Positions 43,509 through 54,639 of a DNA stretch of 64,000 nt are shown piece after piece. The position numbers were made by a program, and so were the translations under genes. The DNA comes from Colius striatus (lineage: Eukaryota; Chordata; Aves; Coliiformes; Coliidae). Where the stretch lies: contig NW_026908399.1 of assembly GCF_028858725.1 (NCBI RefSeq), forward strand, positions 1 through 64,000, in the 5' to 3' direction. Each line of letters starts with the position of its first letter. Position 1 is the first letter of the stretch. Below the pieces are notes generated by a model. The model was given only the letters and a program-made list of their open reading frames with translations, was not told where the DNA came from and made no database searches.

Positions 43509-45091
43509 TCATTTTGTCTCTTGTGTGGATCCCAGCAGAGGCTGGGGTTTGCTGCAGATGTAAGGTCTGCTCAGGGAGCAGCTGGAACTCACGACGACCC
43601 TGTCGTTGATGTAGACACAAGCTTCTTCACCAAGGACCTCAAAGCTGCACACACACAGAGAGAAGGATCTCACTTGTATCTCCTTGGCCCAAGGGTTGTC
43701 CTCAGCTCCCTCAGGATCTTGCCTGGATGGTGGGATGGTCTCTGCTTGGGATGGGACTCACCTCTGGGTGAAGTTGCTGCCATTTACCCACTCCAGGTGC
43801 TCACCCCGTCTGCACAAGCCCAGCCAGTAATCTACAAGGCCCTTGAGACGGAAGAGAAACTCCTGGAGAGCAAAAGAGAGGAGTCAAAAGTCAGGAGATG
43901 CTGCCAGCAGCACGTGAGTCAACACAGAACCATCATCCCAGACCCAAGAGTCACGCCAGAGTGAACCCAGATGAACCCAGCAGCAGCTCCAAAGGAACCC
44001 ACCAACCCAGCAGCAGCTCCAAAGGAACCCACCAACCCAGCAGCAGCTCCAGTGAGATCCAGAGCTTCTGCATGAACTCACCAGCCCAACCAGACCCTTT
44101 GTTCCAGCTCTTTCAGAGCCCTCCCTGCTCCAGACAAGCCCCATGGCCATGGAAACATACCCTGGGCTCCCCACCAACCTCCCTCCCTGCCAGGGCAGAG
44201 CTGCAGCTCTGCTCCTACAAGCACCCCAGGGGCTGCACCCACCCCAAAGCCCCCTCCTCACCATTTCCCAGTCCCTCTGAGGCATGGCCAGCGAGGCCCC
44301 ATGCTGTGAGCACTGTGCTTGGCTCCAATCCCAGCTGCCCTCCTCCTTTGAGAAGTAATAGCAGAGCCCACGGTACCCAACCCAGTCATAAGGACAGCTC
44401 AGCACTGGGACTACAGACAGAGCTCCATGGCCTCTTGCTGCAGAGGAAGAGGAAGGAAGGAAAGAGGAAGGTCAGAAGATTCCACTCCACAGCCCTGAAG
44501 TTCCTCCTCCCAGCTCTCTGCTTCTCCTTTACCTGATTGTACAGCCAGAGCCACCACCAAAGCCACAACCAGGGCCACCAGCACAACCAGCACCAGGACA
44601 CAGACAGGGTGGAGCTTACAGAACTCACCTGGAAGAGGAAAAACCCCTCAAGGGAGGACAGTTGGCCCAGAGCATCCCTCACATCCCCCACCCCCAGGAA
44701 GGACCCTCCCCAACCCCTTTTCCCCCACACACACAGCTGAGGAAGGGTCACACAGACCCAGGCACGAAGCTCTGGTGCCACAGCATGTTGTGGCAGGGAC
44801 AACCTTGGAGCAGGAGAGCTGCCAGAAGTCTGGGGGAGGAGGGAGGTATTTGCTACACAGCTTCTGACAAGGACTGGGCAACAAGAGAAGCTCCTCCCTT
44901 GCCAGCCCCAGCTCCTCCTGGGGTGACACTGCCATGGGGGCATTGTCCCCCTCCCCTACAGCTCACACAGGGTGGTCCCTGCACTCACCCACACGTTTCC
45001 TCTTGGACTTCTTTGCCTTTTCCAAGTAAACCTTGTCAGCCTTCTCACCACCAGAACAGTTGCTGTCACACTGGGAGACTGGTGAGAGCAT
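43509..45091 (-). CDS. Blec-type C-type lectin-like receptor 4
   Basis: Five minus-strand exons: 45091-44989 (cytoplasmic MLSPVSQCDSNCSGG, then lysine-rich KKSKRKRV), 44628-44533 (membrane segment VLVLVVLVALVVALVVALAV), 44437-44262 (CPYDWVGYRGLCYYFSKEEG, HGASLAMPQRDWEM), 43862-43762 (EFLFRLKGLVDYWLGLCRR, LEWVNGSNFT) and 43644-43509 (FEVLGEEACVYINDRVVVSS, SRPYICSKP, TGA). Phases are 1,1,0,2. The strongly basic juxtamembrane tail is unlike the other lectins. The membrane segment is unusually long and valine-rich. No ITIM or Ca-binding triad. A CpG-rich promoter with TATA and CCAAT boxes at 47.6-47.8 kb points the same way and may serve this gene through an upstream noncoding exon. The intron between the first two CTLD exons has a 30-bp triplicated piece. 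Confidence 0.88.
43968..44052 (+). repeat. 30-bp direct repeat, three copies, in lectin 4 intron
   Basis: AACCCAGCAGCAGCTCCAAA-GGAACCCACC repeats twice perfectly, with a third partial copy. Confidence 0.85.
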
Positions 45092-45779
45092 GGCAAGGCA
45101 AGTGGAGAGTCAAGGTTCTGCTGCTGAGAGCTGCTTCTGCTCCTCCTGGGAGGATGAAGCCTGTCCCCAGCACCTGGAGAGACAAAACACACCACTTCAG
45201 TCAGCTCAGAGACCAACTTTCCACCTCCAGATGAGGCAGCACCCTCCCACCAGCCTCCCCACAAAGCCCCAGCCACTGGGGACCAGCCTCTTTCCACTGC
45301 TGCCATGGTTTGACAAGGAGCTGCTTCTGGTCAGGGGGAAGGAGCTGGAAAGGTGGCTCCTGGAAGTAGTTGCTTGAAACTCTCCCCAGCTCTGAGCCAG
45401 AGCGAGGAGAGGGAAGAGTGAGAGGAACAACCACACAGACTCCAAGGTCAGTGAGGGAAGAGAGGAGGAGATGTGCTGGGGCACAGACTCCCCTGCAACC
45501 TGTGAAGGGAACAGAAGGAGTCATCTGTTTGCATTTCTTGTGCTGAGAAACCCAAGCCAGGGGCAGTGACTCACTTCATCACAGACCCCAAGCCAGGGGC
45601 AGAGCACTAAACTGACACCCAGGAGATGCCACATCCCAAGGCAGGGTCCCTGCATCTGCAGAAACTGCAGCTGTGGTGAAGAACCCACACCAGGCAAGTT
45701 TGTTCAGGGCTGTGTCCCAGGAGAGGGACTCTGCATCAGAGCAGGGGAAGGATGCCAGGAGTCATCACCTCTGAGCAAA

Positions 45780-46200
45780 TTCCATCTGTGGGAGACTGAG
45801 CACATCCCCCATTCCCTGCCCCTGCCCAGCCAGTGAAGGGGGAGGAGGGAGAGATCTGGGGAGCACTGAGCTGAGCCTGGGAAGAAAGGAGGGATGGGGA
45901 AGGGAGCTCTGGAAGTGCTGGGTGTCATTTTCTCCTCATCCTGCTCCCTTTTTGCTTTTGCTCCCTTCTGTTCCTTGTAGAATAAACTTTCCTCCTTTCT
46001 AAGTGGAGCACTGGAGTCTGTTTTGCCCAGAAGTACAACTGGCACTGAGCCCTCCCTGCCTTTATCTCAATCCACAACATCCTTGCTGATCTTCTTCCTC
46101 CCACTTCACTGGGATCTGCCATCCTAACCAGGGTGGGGGGTGAATGGAACAGACTGTGGTGGTGCTGCTGTGCTGGCAGGGCCAAACCATGACAACCACT
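45780..46200 (+). mobile_element. LTR-like remnant of an avian endogenous retrovirus (fossil)
   Basis: Phrases typical of common bird LTRs occur in order: GAATAAACTTTCCTCC, GAGTCTGTTTTGCCCAG, CCTGCCTTTATCTCAATCCA, GGGTGGGGGGTGAATGG and a CCAAACCATGACAAC end. No internal viral genes are visible beside it, so it is a broken, probably old solitary LTR. Boundaries are approximate. Confidence 0.5.
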
Positions 46201-46689
46201 CACTCCTCCTTTCCCTCCTCCTCAGGCACGGAAAGAAATGCTTCAAGAGGCTTCCCAAGCTCTCTGCAGACAATTCAAGCAGACAAGGAAGTGACTAAAC
46301 AAGCCTTTCAAGTTCCATTTGACACAAGGTTCAGCTTCTGACTCGCCTGTGCTCTGCTCAGCTCCAGCTGCCCTTTTGTCTGTAGTAAAAGCAAAGTCTT
46401 GAGGCTGTAATAACACAGATTACACACAAAAATCACACAGAAAGATGCACCAAGAGCAAGGCTGTGCAGGACACAGCACATATACAGCAAGACAACTATG
46501 AACCCACAAGTAAAGAAGCTTCTGTGAGATCAGCCAAAGCAGAAGCACGAGGTACTGACCTAACAAAAGCAAGAAATGAGTAGCTGCTCCTCCAAACAGT
46601 TTCAGGGAAGACAAGAAGCAGCACCCAGAGAAGTAAAAGCCACAAAGGCAGAGAGGAGTCACTGCTGAAGCACGGGATGGTTGGTGTTG

Positions 46690-46800
46690 GGATGTTTAGA
46701 GCTCATCCAGCAGGATGCTCATGATCAGGCAGCACAGGAATGAGTCCAAAGGGGTTTGGGAACCTCCTGAGGAGCCTCCACATCCCTCCTGGGATAGAGG
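46690..46800 (-). mobile_element. Short CR1 LINE fragment
   Basis: CACAGGAATGAGTCCAAAGG through TGGGAACCTCCTGAGGAGCC matches the CR1 pieces at 18.3 and 49.6 kb. Confidence 0.6.
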
Positions 46801-46889
46801 AGAAGTGAGAGGAGAGTGTCCAGGCACTGGAAGAAAGATCCCCCAGTGATCTGTGGCGAGGCAGCTGTGTCCCTGCACTTACTGACCGT

Positions 46890-47145
46890 GACCCTCCATC
46901 CCCTGCACTGCTGGGGAGGGGAAGGGAGGAGAGTCCTGGGTAGGAGAAGGGGTGGGAGATATGTGTTAAGATTGGGTTTTATTTCTCATCTCCCTGTTCT
47001 GATGGTTTGATAGTGAGTCAAACCCTTTTCTCCCCCACTTGAGTCTGTTTTGCTCACGATATGAACTGCTGGGCTGCCAACCTCACAGACCTCTTGTTAT
47101 CTCCCTCTTCACCCTGCTCAGTTGAGGATTGTTGACACCCAGACA
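46890..47145 (+). mobile_element. Second LTR-like remnant of the same family (fossil)
   Basis: GGTTTTATTTCTCATCTCCC, GAGTCTGTTTTGCTCACGAT and CTTGTTATCTCCCTCTTCAC resemble the same LTR family as the 45.8-46.2 kb piece, in the same orientation. It is broken, with no internal region recognised. Whether both derive from one insertion cannot be told. Confidence 0.45.
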
Positions 47146-47589
47146 GGGTTAAACTCACCACTCTGGACAATCTGCTTCAGTGTTTGGAGAAAAACGGGAT
47201 ATGAGCTGCTTCTGTTCCGACAGCTTCTGGCAGAGAATGAGGAGAGAGACAGAGAGGGGAGAGAGAGGGGAAGGAAAGGAGGAGCCTCGAGCTGAGATAG
47301 AGTGTCTAACAGCCTTTGCCACGGACTCAAACTGAGCTCTCAGAAGCTGCCCTGACAACAAAACAGCCCCCACAAAACACGACTGAAGCCCCAGCTCTTT
47401 ATGGGCTGAAGCCCCCCCCTGCACTCAGGTACCCCGAAACGGAGCTGTGGGAGACAGGCTCCCCCCGAGCCCAAACACCCCGGTTCGAGGGAAAGGAAGG
47501 GTGCAAAAGGGAGGGAAGAGCCCCATCCTGGATGTGCCCCTCAGCACAACCCCCCCAGCGGAGCCCGGGCGGAGCGCAGGGTCGGTTCG

Positions 47590-47800
47590 TACCTGGCTGC
47601 GATCGCTCCCCGGAGCTCCAGACGCTGCTGAGCGCTCCGCGACGGGGCTGGGGGCGCGGCTGTCCCGCTTTTATAGTGCCGCGGTGGCTCATTGGAGCAC
47701 GCCGCACAGGAGCGCGCCAGCCAATGGGAGAGCGAGAAAGAGCGAGAGCAGCCAATGGGAGAGCGAGAAGAGCGGAGAGCAGCCAATGGGAGAGCGGGGG
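47590..47800 (-). promoter_or_regulatory. CpG-rich minus-strand promoter with TATA and four CCAAT boxes
   Basis: On the minus strand a CTATAAAAG (plus-strand 47668-47676) lies ~75 bp before a donor-like CAGCCAG|GTACGA (47593/47592), giving a plausible noncoding first exon. Upstream are CCAAT boxes: ATTGG at 47691 and three in the other orientation at 47721, 47752 and 47783, each within a ~31-bp AGCCAATGGGAGAGCG repeat. The nearest downstream minus-strand gene is lectin 4. Confidence 0.65.
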
Positions 47801-47984
47801 GGGCGAGCGCTTGGAGCTAACGCCTTTTGTTGTATGAATTCGGCTCTGAACCCTTACTGCCGGTGAGGGGTTGGAGCTGCTGGAGTCCAAACGCCCATTC
47901 CACGCTGCCAGGCTCATGGCTAACGCGTTAACGTCTTGTCTTGTGGCTCACGAGGTCGTTTTCCTTCAGGAGTCCATCAAAACC

Positions 47985-48720
47985 CACTTTTTCCCCATAA
48001 AACTCCCGCAAAACTCCCCCTTCTCCCTTAAAACTCCACCCAAACTCCCCCTTCTCCCTCAAAACTCCGCCCAAACTCCCCCTTCTCCCTCAAAACTCCG
48101 CCCAAACTCCCCCCAAAACTCCGCCCAAATCCCCACCTTTTCCCGTAAAACTCCGCCCAAACTCCCCCTTCTCCCTTAAAACTCCGCCCAAACTCCCCCT
48201 TCTCCCTCAAAACTCCGCCCAAACTCCCCCCAAAACTCCGCCCAAATCCCCACCTTTTCCCGTAAAACTCCGCCCAAACTCCCCCTTCTCCCTTAAAACT
48301 CCGCCCAAACTCCCCCCAAAACTCCGCCCAAACCCCCACCTTTTCCCGTAAAACTCCGCTCAAACTCCCCCTTCTCCTTCAGAACTCCGCCCAGACTCCA
48401 CCTTCTTCAAAACTCGGCTCAAACTCCACTTTCTCCCTCAAAACTCCGCCCAACTCCCCCCCCAAACTCGCCCATCCCCATCCGCTCCCCCAAGACCCGC
48501 CCAACTCCCCGTTTATATGCAAAACTCTGCCCGAACACCTTTTCTCCCTCAAAACTACCCCCCCAACTCGCCCATCTCCCCGTTTCCATGCAAAACTCGC
48601 CCAAACCCCTCTTCTCCCTCAAAAGCCCACCCAAACCCCCTGTTATCCCTCAAAACTTCGCCCAAACACAATTTTCTCCCTCAAAACTCCACCCAAACCC
48701 CACTTTCCCCCCCCAGAACC
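47985..48720 (+). repeat. ~33-bp CAAAACTCCGCCCAAACTCC minisatellite
   Basis: About 22 units of CTTCTCCCTCAAAACTCCGC-CCAAACTCCCC. The reverse complement strongly resembles the arrays at 51.2-52.6 and 54.8-56.4 kb, so this is an inverted member of one local repeat family. Confidence 0.88.
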
Positions 48721-49450
48721 ACAGCCTGGTTTGGGTTGGAAAGCATTTCCAGCACCATGTGCTCCCAGGGGAGTTTCCCCGCAGGTTTAGGTCAGAAATC
48801 AAGCAACTGTTAGTGGGAATAACCCAGATCCCATTTCTCCCTCTTCTGGAGCAAGAGAAACTATTGAAATCAAGAGCTCAGCGTCTTTCTCCTTCTCATC
48901 ACAGGCACAAACTGGCAATAAACCAGCAAAGCAGCCCAAAAGCTCATTCGATTTCCACTGCAACAGGTCCCGTCCCCTCCCGAGCTGCCAAAGCGAGATG
49001 AAGAGAAGGAAAAGTGATTCTTGCTGCGGACTCCTCCTCACCTGACCATCCCTGGTGCCTTCCAGGGTCTTTCAGCTCATTTCTCACGGGCACTCGGTGT
49101 CTGCCACCCATCGGCTCCTCCTCTTCTCCATCCCACACGGACAAACTCGAGTGTAAGTCTGTTTCTTCTCTTATTTTCCCCCTCCATCACGCTTTTCACA
49201 GCCTTTTATTTCCCCTCAGGGAGAAAATAAACCCGACTGCCCTGTCCTGCTGCTTCTCAGAGCTGCAGCCTCCTCTCGTTCCATGTCACCTCCCTCTTTC
49301 CCCTTCTCTCCACCCCCTCTGCTCCTATTTCTCTCCCCACACCTCCCCCGTATGGCTGTTGGTCAGAACGCAGGTCATTAACTGCCCTCTGTTAATTACC
49401 CACGTCCATTACTGCCTTAATGTCACCTCATTAATTATTCTGCACCCATA
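48721..49450. other. No gene recognised
   Basis: Unique sequence between minisatellite and CR1. No exon with paired splice sites was found. Confidence 0.4.
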
Positions 49451-50455
49451 ATCACGGAATGATTGGGGTGGGAACTCTGCAGATCAGCTCATCCCACCCC
49501 CTGCTAAAGCAGGTTCCTCTCGCTCAGGGGGCACAGGAACGTGTCTCAGTGGGTTTGGGAACCTCCTGAGGAACCTCCCTGGGTTCCAGGGCTCCCTCAG
49601 CTCAGCACCAAAGGAGTTTGTCCTCCTGTGCCACTGGAACCAGAGAATCACACAATGGGGGAGGGTGGAAGGGACCCACAGAGCTCCTAAAGCAGGTTCC
49701 TCATGGTCAGGGGGCACAGGATGAGTCCAAGTGGGTTTGGAAGCCACCTCAGATCCTCCCTGGGCAGCCTGGGCCAGGAGTTTGTCCTCCTGTGCCACTG
49801 GAACCAGAGAATCACACAATGGGGGAGGTTGGAAGGGACCCACAGAGCTCCTCCAGCCCCAAAGCAGGTTCCTCTCGGTCAGGGGGCACAGGAACGTGTC
49901 TCAGTGGGTTTGGGAACCTCCTACAGAAGCTCCCTGGGCAGCCTGGGCCAGGGCTCAGCACCAAAGGAGTTTCTCCTCCTGTTTCAATGGAGCTTTTTGT
50001 GCTCCAGCTTGTGTCCATCACCCCTTGTCCTGTCCCTGGAGACAACCAAGTGCTGCCCCAACCTCCTGACACCCATTTAGCTCTTGGTCACTATTGCTGA
50101 GCTCCCCCTGAGCTCAGGCTGTTCTTCTCCAGAGCAAACAGCCCCAGGGCCCTCAGAAGGACGATGCTCCAGTGCCTTGAGCATCTTGGTGGCACCTCAC
50201 CAGCTTCTCTCCAGCAGTTCCCTGTCCCTCTGGAGCTGGGCAGCCCAGAACTGGCCACAGGACTCCAGATGAGGCCTCCCCAGGGCAGAGCAGAGGGGGA
50301 GCACAACCTCTCTCACTCCTGCTGCCCCCCAAGATGCCACTGGCATTGACACAGGGGACATCCCAACCCCACCTGGATGAGTTCCTGGGTGACCTGCTCT
50401 AGGTTGGAACTGCTCTGGCAGGGGGGGTTGCACTGGATCATGTCTCCAGGCATGG
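49451..50455 (-). mobile_element. CR1 LINE cluster, internally tandem-repeated
   Basis: It begins at ATCACGGAATGATTGGGG (the antisense CR1 3' end) and continues with about three ~180-bp tandem blocks (GCAGGTTCCTC...GGGGGCACAGGA...AGCACCAAAGGAGTTT), two of which include CAGAGAATCACACAATGGGG. Then AGCATCTTGGTGGCACCTC and CAGGACTCCAGATGAGGCCT follow. A short opposite-orientation CR1 piece (GACCTGCTCTAGGTTGGAAC) ends the cluster at about 50390-50455. Confidence 0.8.
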
Positions 50456-50922
50456 AGGAAGGGCTGGGGGGTGCCTCTTCAGGGGGTGGGGATGGTCAGC
50501 CCCCCACCCTATGCTGCCTCAGCTCAGGTGTGACCCCCAAAAGGGATCAGAGAGATTTGGAGCCTCCCCCTCATCCTGCTGCCGGGCTCATACTCAGGTG
50601 CTGGGACATTTTGGGGTCTCACCAGGCTGTTTGGCCTCAGGACCCACAGCCTGGGGCTCTCTGGGGTTGAAAGAGGTTCTCCAAGCCCCCCCTTTTTGCT
50701 GTCCCACTTTCCCTGAGTGGTGAGACCCCCAGGGGTCCCCCCAGCAATCTCCCCCCCGTTGCTGCCACCTCCTCAGGGCCCTGAGGCCAAGCTGCTCACA
50801 GGGGGCAGCGGAGGGACAGGCAGAGGTGTCCCTGAGGCCACCCCAGAGCTCCCAACCACCCCTTCACTCCCCTCCCCGTCCCCCCAAGCCAAGGAACCCG
50901 ACTCCAGTGAGCCCAGAGCGGG

Positions 50923-50928
50923 TTTATT
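50923..50928 (-). terminator. Poly(A) signal of the class I gene
   Basis: TTTATT on the plus strand (AATAAA on the minus strand) 66 bp past the class I stop. Confidence 0.8.
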
Positions 50929-50993
50929 GTGGGCAGGGAAGGTGACAAGCGCCCCCTGCCCCGTGTCACCGGGTGTCGCCGCTGCCGGGCTGC

Positions 50994-53900
50994 TCAGGCC
51001 TTGCTGGCTGCAGGGATGGAGAAGAGACGTCACCTCCCCGTCCCCCACCCAGGGGGGCTCTGGGGGGTGGAGAGAGGGACCCCCAGGGAGGGGGAAAGGC
51101 TGGAACCGGCCCCAAAGCGGAGCCAGAGCCGCCGCTACTCACGTGGCGCCTTGTAGCCCTCGGGGTTCCCTGCGGAGAGAGAGGCGTCAGCAGCGCGGTG
51201 GAGGGGGCTGGGGGGCGCTGGGGGGGGAAAGGGGGCTGGGGGGCAATGAGGGGAAAGGGGGGCTGGGGGGAGAGCTGAGGGGAAAGGGGGCTGGGGGGCA
51301 ATGAGGGGAAAGGGGGGGCTGGGGGGCGCTGGGGGAAAGGGGGCTGGGGGGCACTGAGGGGAAAGGGGGCTGGGGGGAGAGCTGAGGGGAAAGGGGGCTG
51401 GGGGGCGCTGGGGGAAAGGGGGCTGGGGGGAGAACTGAGAGGAAAAGGAGGGGTTTGGGGGGAGTTCTGAGGGGAAAAGGGGGGTTTGGAGGAAAAGGTG
51501 GAGCCTGTGTGGGGTTTTGAGGGGGAAAGTGGGGTTTGGGGGGAGTTTTGAGGGGGAAAAGGGGGGTTTTGGGGGAGTTTAGAGGGGAAATTTGGGGGTT
51601 TGGGGGAGTTTTGGGGGGAAACTCAGGTTTTGGGGGAGTTCTGAGGGAGAAAGGGGAGTTTGGGGGGGAAAAGGTGGAGTCTATGGGGTTTTGAGGGGGA
51701 AAGTGGGGTTTGGGTGGTGTTCTGAGGGGAAAAGTGGGGTTTTGGGGGAGTTCTGAGGGGGAAAGTGGAGTTTTGAGGAGAAAAGGTGGGGTTTTGGTGT
51801 AGTTCTGAGGGGAAAAGTTGGGTTTTGGGGGGTTCTGAGGGGAAAAGTTGGGGTTGGGGGAGTTCTGGGGGGAAAAGTGAGTTTTGGGCGAATTTTGAGG
51901 GGGAAGGGGGGTTTGGGGGAGTTTTGAGGGAAAAAGTGTAGTTTGGGCAAAGCTTTGAGAGGGAAAATGGGGGTTTGGGTGGAGTTCTGAGGGGAAAAGG
52001 GGATTTTGGTGGAGTTTTGAGGGGTAAAGTGGGGTTTGGGTGGACTTCTGAGGGACTAAGTGGGGTTTTGGTGGGGTTCTGAGGGGAAAAGTTGGGTTTT
52101 GAGGAGTTTTGAGGGGAAAAGTGGAGTTTGTGTGGAGCTTTGAGGATAAAAGTGGGGTTTTGTGGAGTTTTGAGAGGGGAAGTGGCGTTTTGAGGAGAAA
52201 AGTTGGGTTTTGGGTGAGTTCTGAGGGGAGAAGTTGGGTTTTGGGGGAGTTCTGAAGGGAAAAGTGGGGTTTTGTGGAGTTTTGAGAAGAAAAAGTGAGG
52301 CTTTTGTGGCGTATTGTGCGGAAAAGTGGGGTTTGGGTGGAGTTCTGAGGGAAAAAGTGGGGTTTGGGTGAAGTTTTGAGGGGGAAAGTGTGGTTTTGTG
52401 GAGTTCTGAGGGGAAAAGTGGGGTTTGGGTGGAGTTCTGAGGGGAGGAGTGGGGTTTGGGGAAGTTTTGTGAGGAAAAGCAGGGTTTGGGTGAAGTTTTG
52501 AGGGGGAAAGTGGGGTTTTGGGGGAGTTTTGAGGGGAAAAGTGGGGTTTTGTGGAGTTCTGAGGGCAAAGGTGTGTGCTGCTTTACCAGACATGCGTGTG
52601 TACAGCAGAACCCCAGCGATGGCTGCGATGGCAACAACGAGGGCACCCGCCACCCCCAGCACGATGGGCAACGGGTTGGAGTCCGGCTCTAGGAGAGAGC
52701 AGGGCCGTGAGGAGGAGGAGCAGCAGAGGAAGCCCCCGGCCCAGCGCTCCCCCGTGCCCAAGGCCCCCGGGGCTCACCCCAGGCGTAGAGGCCGGGCTCG
52801 GGCAGGCCGGCGTGCTCCACGCGGCACCGGTACTTGTCCCTGTCCTCGGGACGGGCCTCGATGGAGGCCCAGGTGTAGTAGGTGCCGTCGCTGTTGGGCG
52901 CCACGCCGCCCCACTCGGTGTCCTGGTCCCTGACCTCGCCGTCCTTCAGCCAGCTGACGGAGATGGGCCGCGGGTAGAAGCCGTACGCGCGGCAGCGCAG
53001 GCTCAGCACCCCGTGGGCCTCCTGCCCCGACACTCGCACCGTGGGGGGCTCTGGGGAGCGGCTGTGGGTGAGGGGCGGCGCACGGCCTCCCCCCCCGCCA
53101 CGGCCCGGCCCCGGGCTCCCGTCCCGCCCTCACCTTTCCTCTCCAGCATCTCCTGCCCGTGGCTCACGTATTTCTTCAGCCACTCGATGCAGGTGCTCTC
53201 CAGGTAGTGCTTCATCCTCTCAGCCACTGTCCCGTCCTCCTCCCACTTCCTCTTGGTGACCAGTGCGGCCGCATCCGCCGCGGTGAACGTCATCGTGTCC
53301 ATGTCGAAGGCGATGAAGTCCCTCCCATCGTAGGCGTACTGCCAATAGCCCCTGGTGCTCTCGTCCTCCAGCAGGTCACAGCCAGACATGACCTGCAGCG
53401 TGTGAGCCCCTGAAACAGGAGCAGCGACCATGGCCGAGGGGCTGCTGCAGCCCTGAGCCCTCGGTGGGACACAGACCCCCCGCAGCACCCCCTGGCCCAG
53501 CCCCGTGTGAGGGTGGGGAAGCGCCTCTGGCATCCCCCTGGCTCTGGGGCTGGCAGGATTTCAGGGGGGAACTCTCCAGAATCCCACCCCAGCCCCACAG
53601 AGCCCCAGCCCTGCCCCACACTCACTCCCGCTCTGGTTGTAGCGGCTCCGCAGCGTGTCCAGGTTCATAAGGCCGATCTGCTCATTGCTCCTCTCAATCT
53701 GGGTCTGTCCCTCCCAGTACTCAGGGTCCATGTTGTCCTCCATCCACTTCACCCTCGGCACCACTCTCCCCGTGTTGCTGCTGTACTGTGAGATGAGGAT
53801 CCCGTCCACGTACCCCACGGCTGTGAACTGGGGCAGCCCCGGGCTGGGCTCTGACACCGCAACGTAGAAGTAGCGCAGGGAGTGGAGCCCTGAGGGGACA

Positions 53901-54578
53901 CGAGGGGAGGTGAGAGCTGGGGGGCAGCCAGGCTGGGGGCAGCCAGGGCTGAGAAGGCAGAGGGGTGGGCAGTCAGGTTGGGCAAAGGGGTCCCAGAGGA
54001 GCAGATTGGGGCAGGGGGGCTCTGAAGGAGGGAGATGTGCACGGAGGGTGGCTCCTGGCTCCCGGTAAGACGAGCTCAGGGGGTTCTGGAGCCAAGGAGA
54101 GGCAGCTCCAAGGGGTAACCGGGAACAGGGGGGTTGGTGCTACCAGCGTCGGGAGAAGCAGATCTGGGGGACGGGGAAAGGGATCCGGGGTCAAATGTTT
54201 GCCTGAGAACAGGGGATCCACTGCCCAGCGGGGTCTTGGGGTGGGGAACCGGCTTGCGGGGCGGTACACGGCGGTAGGGGGTGGGAAAGGGAAGGTGAGG
54301 GGGTCCCGGTGCCCGGGGAAGGGAGTGCAGGGGGGGTCCCGGCGCTCAGGGACCGAGGCGGGTCCATGAGGGACCCGCTGCCCATCCCCTGGGGCACCCC
54401 AGAGCGACCGGGGCTTCGGGCTGGGGGGGTGCGGGACGTCCCGAGGCTCGGCAAAACGGGGTCGGGAGGGTCCCGGCGGCCGGGAAAGCGCCTCCCGGGC
54501 TCCCCCCTCGCACTCACCATCCGCCCCCCGGCCGAGGACCAGCAGCAGCAGCAGCCCCAGCGCCGGCACCGACCCCAT
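50994..54578 (-). CDS. MHC class I heavy chain (classical-type)
   Basis: Exons on the minus strand: 54578-54518 (signal peptide [16 protein letters not shown]), 53889-53626 (alpha1, [15 protein letters not shown] ... RSRYNQSG), 53409-53134 (alpha2, [12 protein letters not shown] ... [11 protein letters not shown]), 53050-52778 (alpha3, [21 protein letters not shown]), 52688-52587 (membrane, [20 protein letters not shown]), 51169-51143 and 51007-50994 (tail [12 protein letters not shown]). Peptide-end anchoring residues of classical molecules are present: Tyr in RYFY, Tyr in EYWEG, Arg-Tyr in SRYN, Thr/Lys/Trp in TKRKW, Tyr in KHYLE and KKYV. So are both domain disulfides and the Asn glycosylation site NQSG. 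The protein should bind beta2-microglobulin and present cytosolic peptides. The tail keeps the EGYKAP tyrosine motif but lacks the serine-rich exon of chicken BF. The long membrane-to-tail intron is full of minisatellite. The neighbouring TAPBP suggests a single dominant class I, but that is inference. Confidence 0.95.
51195..52578 (+). repeat. ~30-35-bp GGGTTTTGGGGGAGTTCTGA minisatellite in class I intron
   Basis: The array is GGGGAAAAGTGGGGTTTTGG-GGGAGTTCTGAG with a G-richer GGGGAAAGGGGGCTGGGGGG form at 51200-51440. In the gene's own (minus) sense each unit reads CTTTTCCCCTCAG|AACTCC, a strong 3'-splice-site look-alike. The open frame along the minus strand is repeat-derived. Confidence 0.92.
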
Positions 54579-54639
54579 CGCGCCGCTGCGCTCCGGACGC
54601 GGCTCCGCCCGCGCCTCGCCCCGGCCCCGGCCCCGGCCC

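Noticed and set aside
45201-45524. 107-codon minus-strand frame upstream of lectin 4
   Set aside because: No recognisable domain, and it does not join in phase to the lectin 4 first exon; at best 5' untranslated.
51187-52761. 524-codon minus-strand frame with [12 protein letters not shown] repeats
   Set aside because: Apart from the class I membrane exon at its start, it is the intronic minisatellite.
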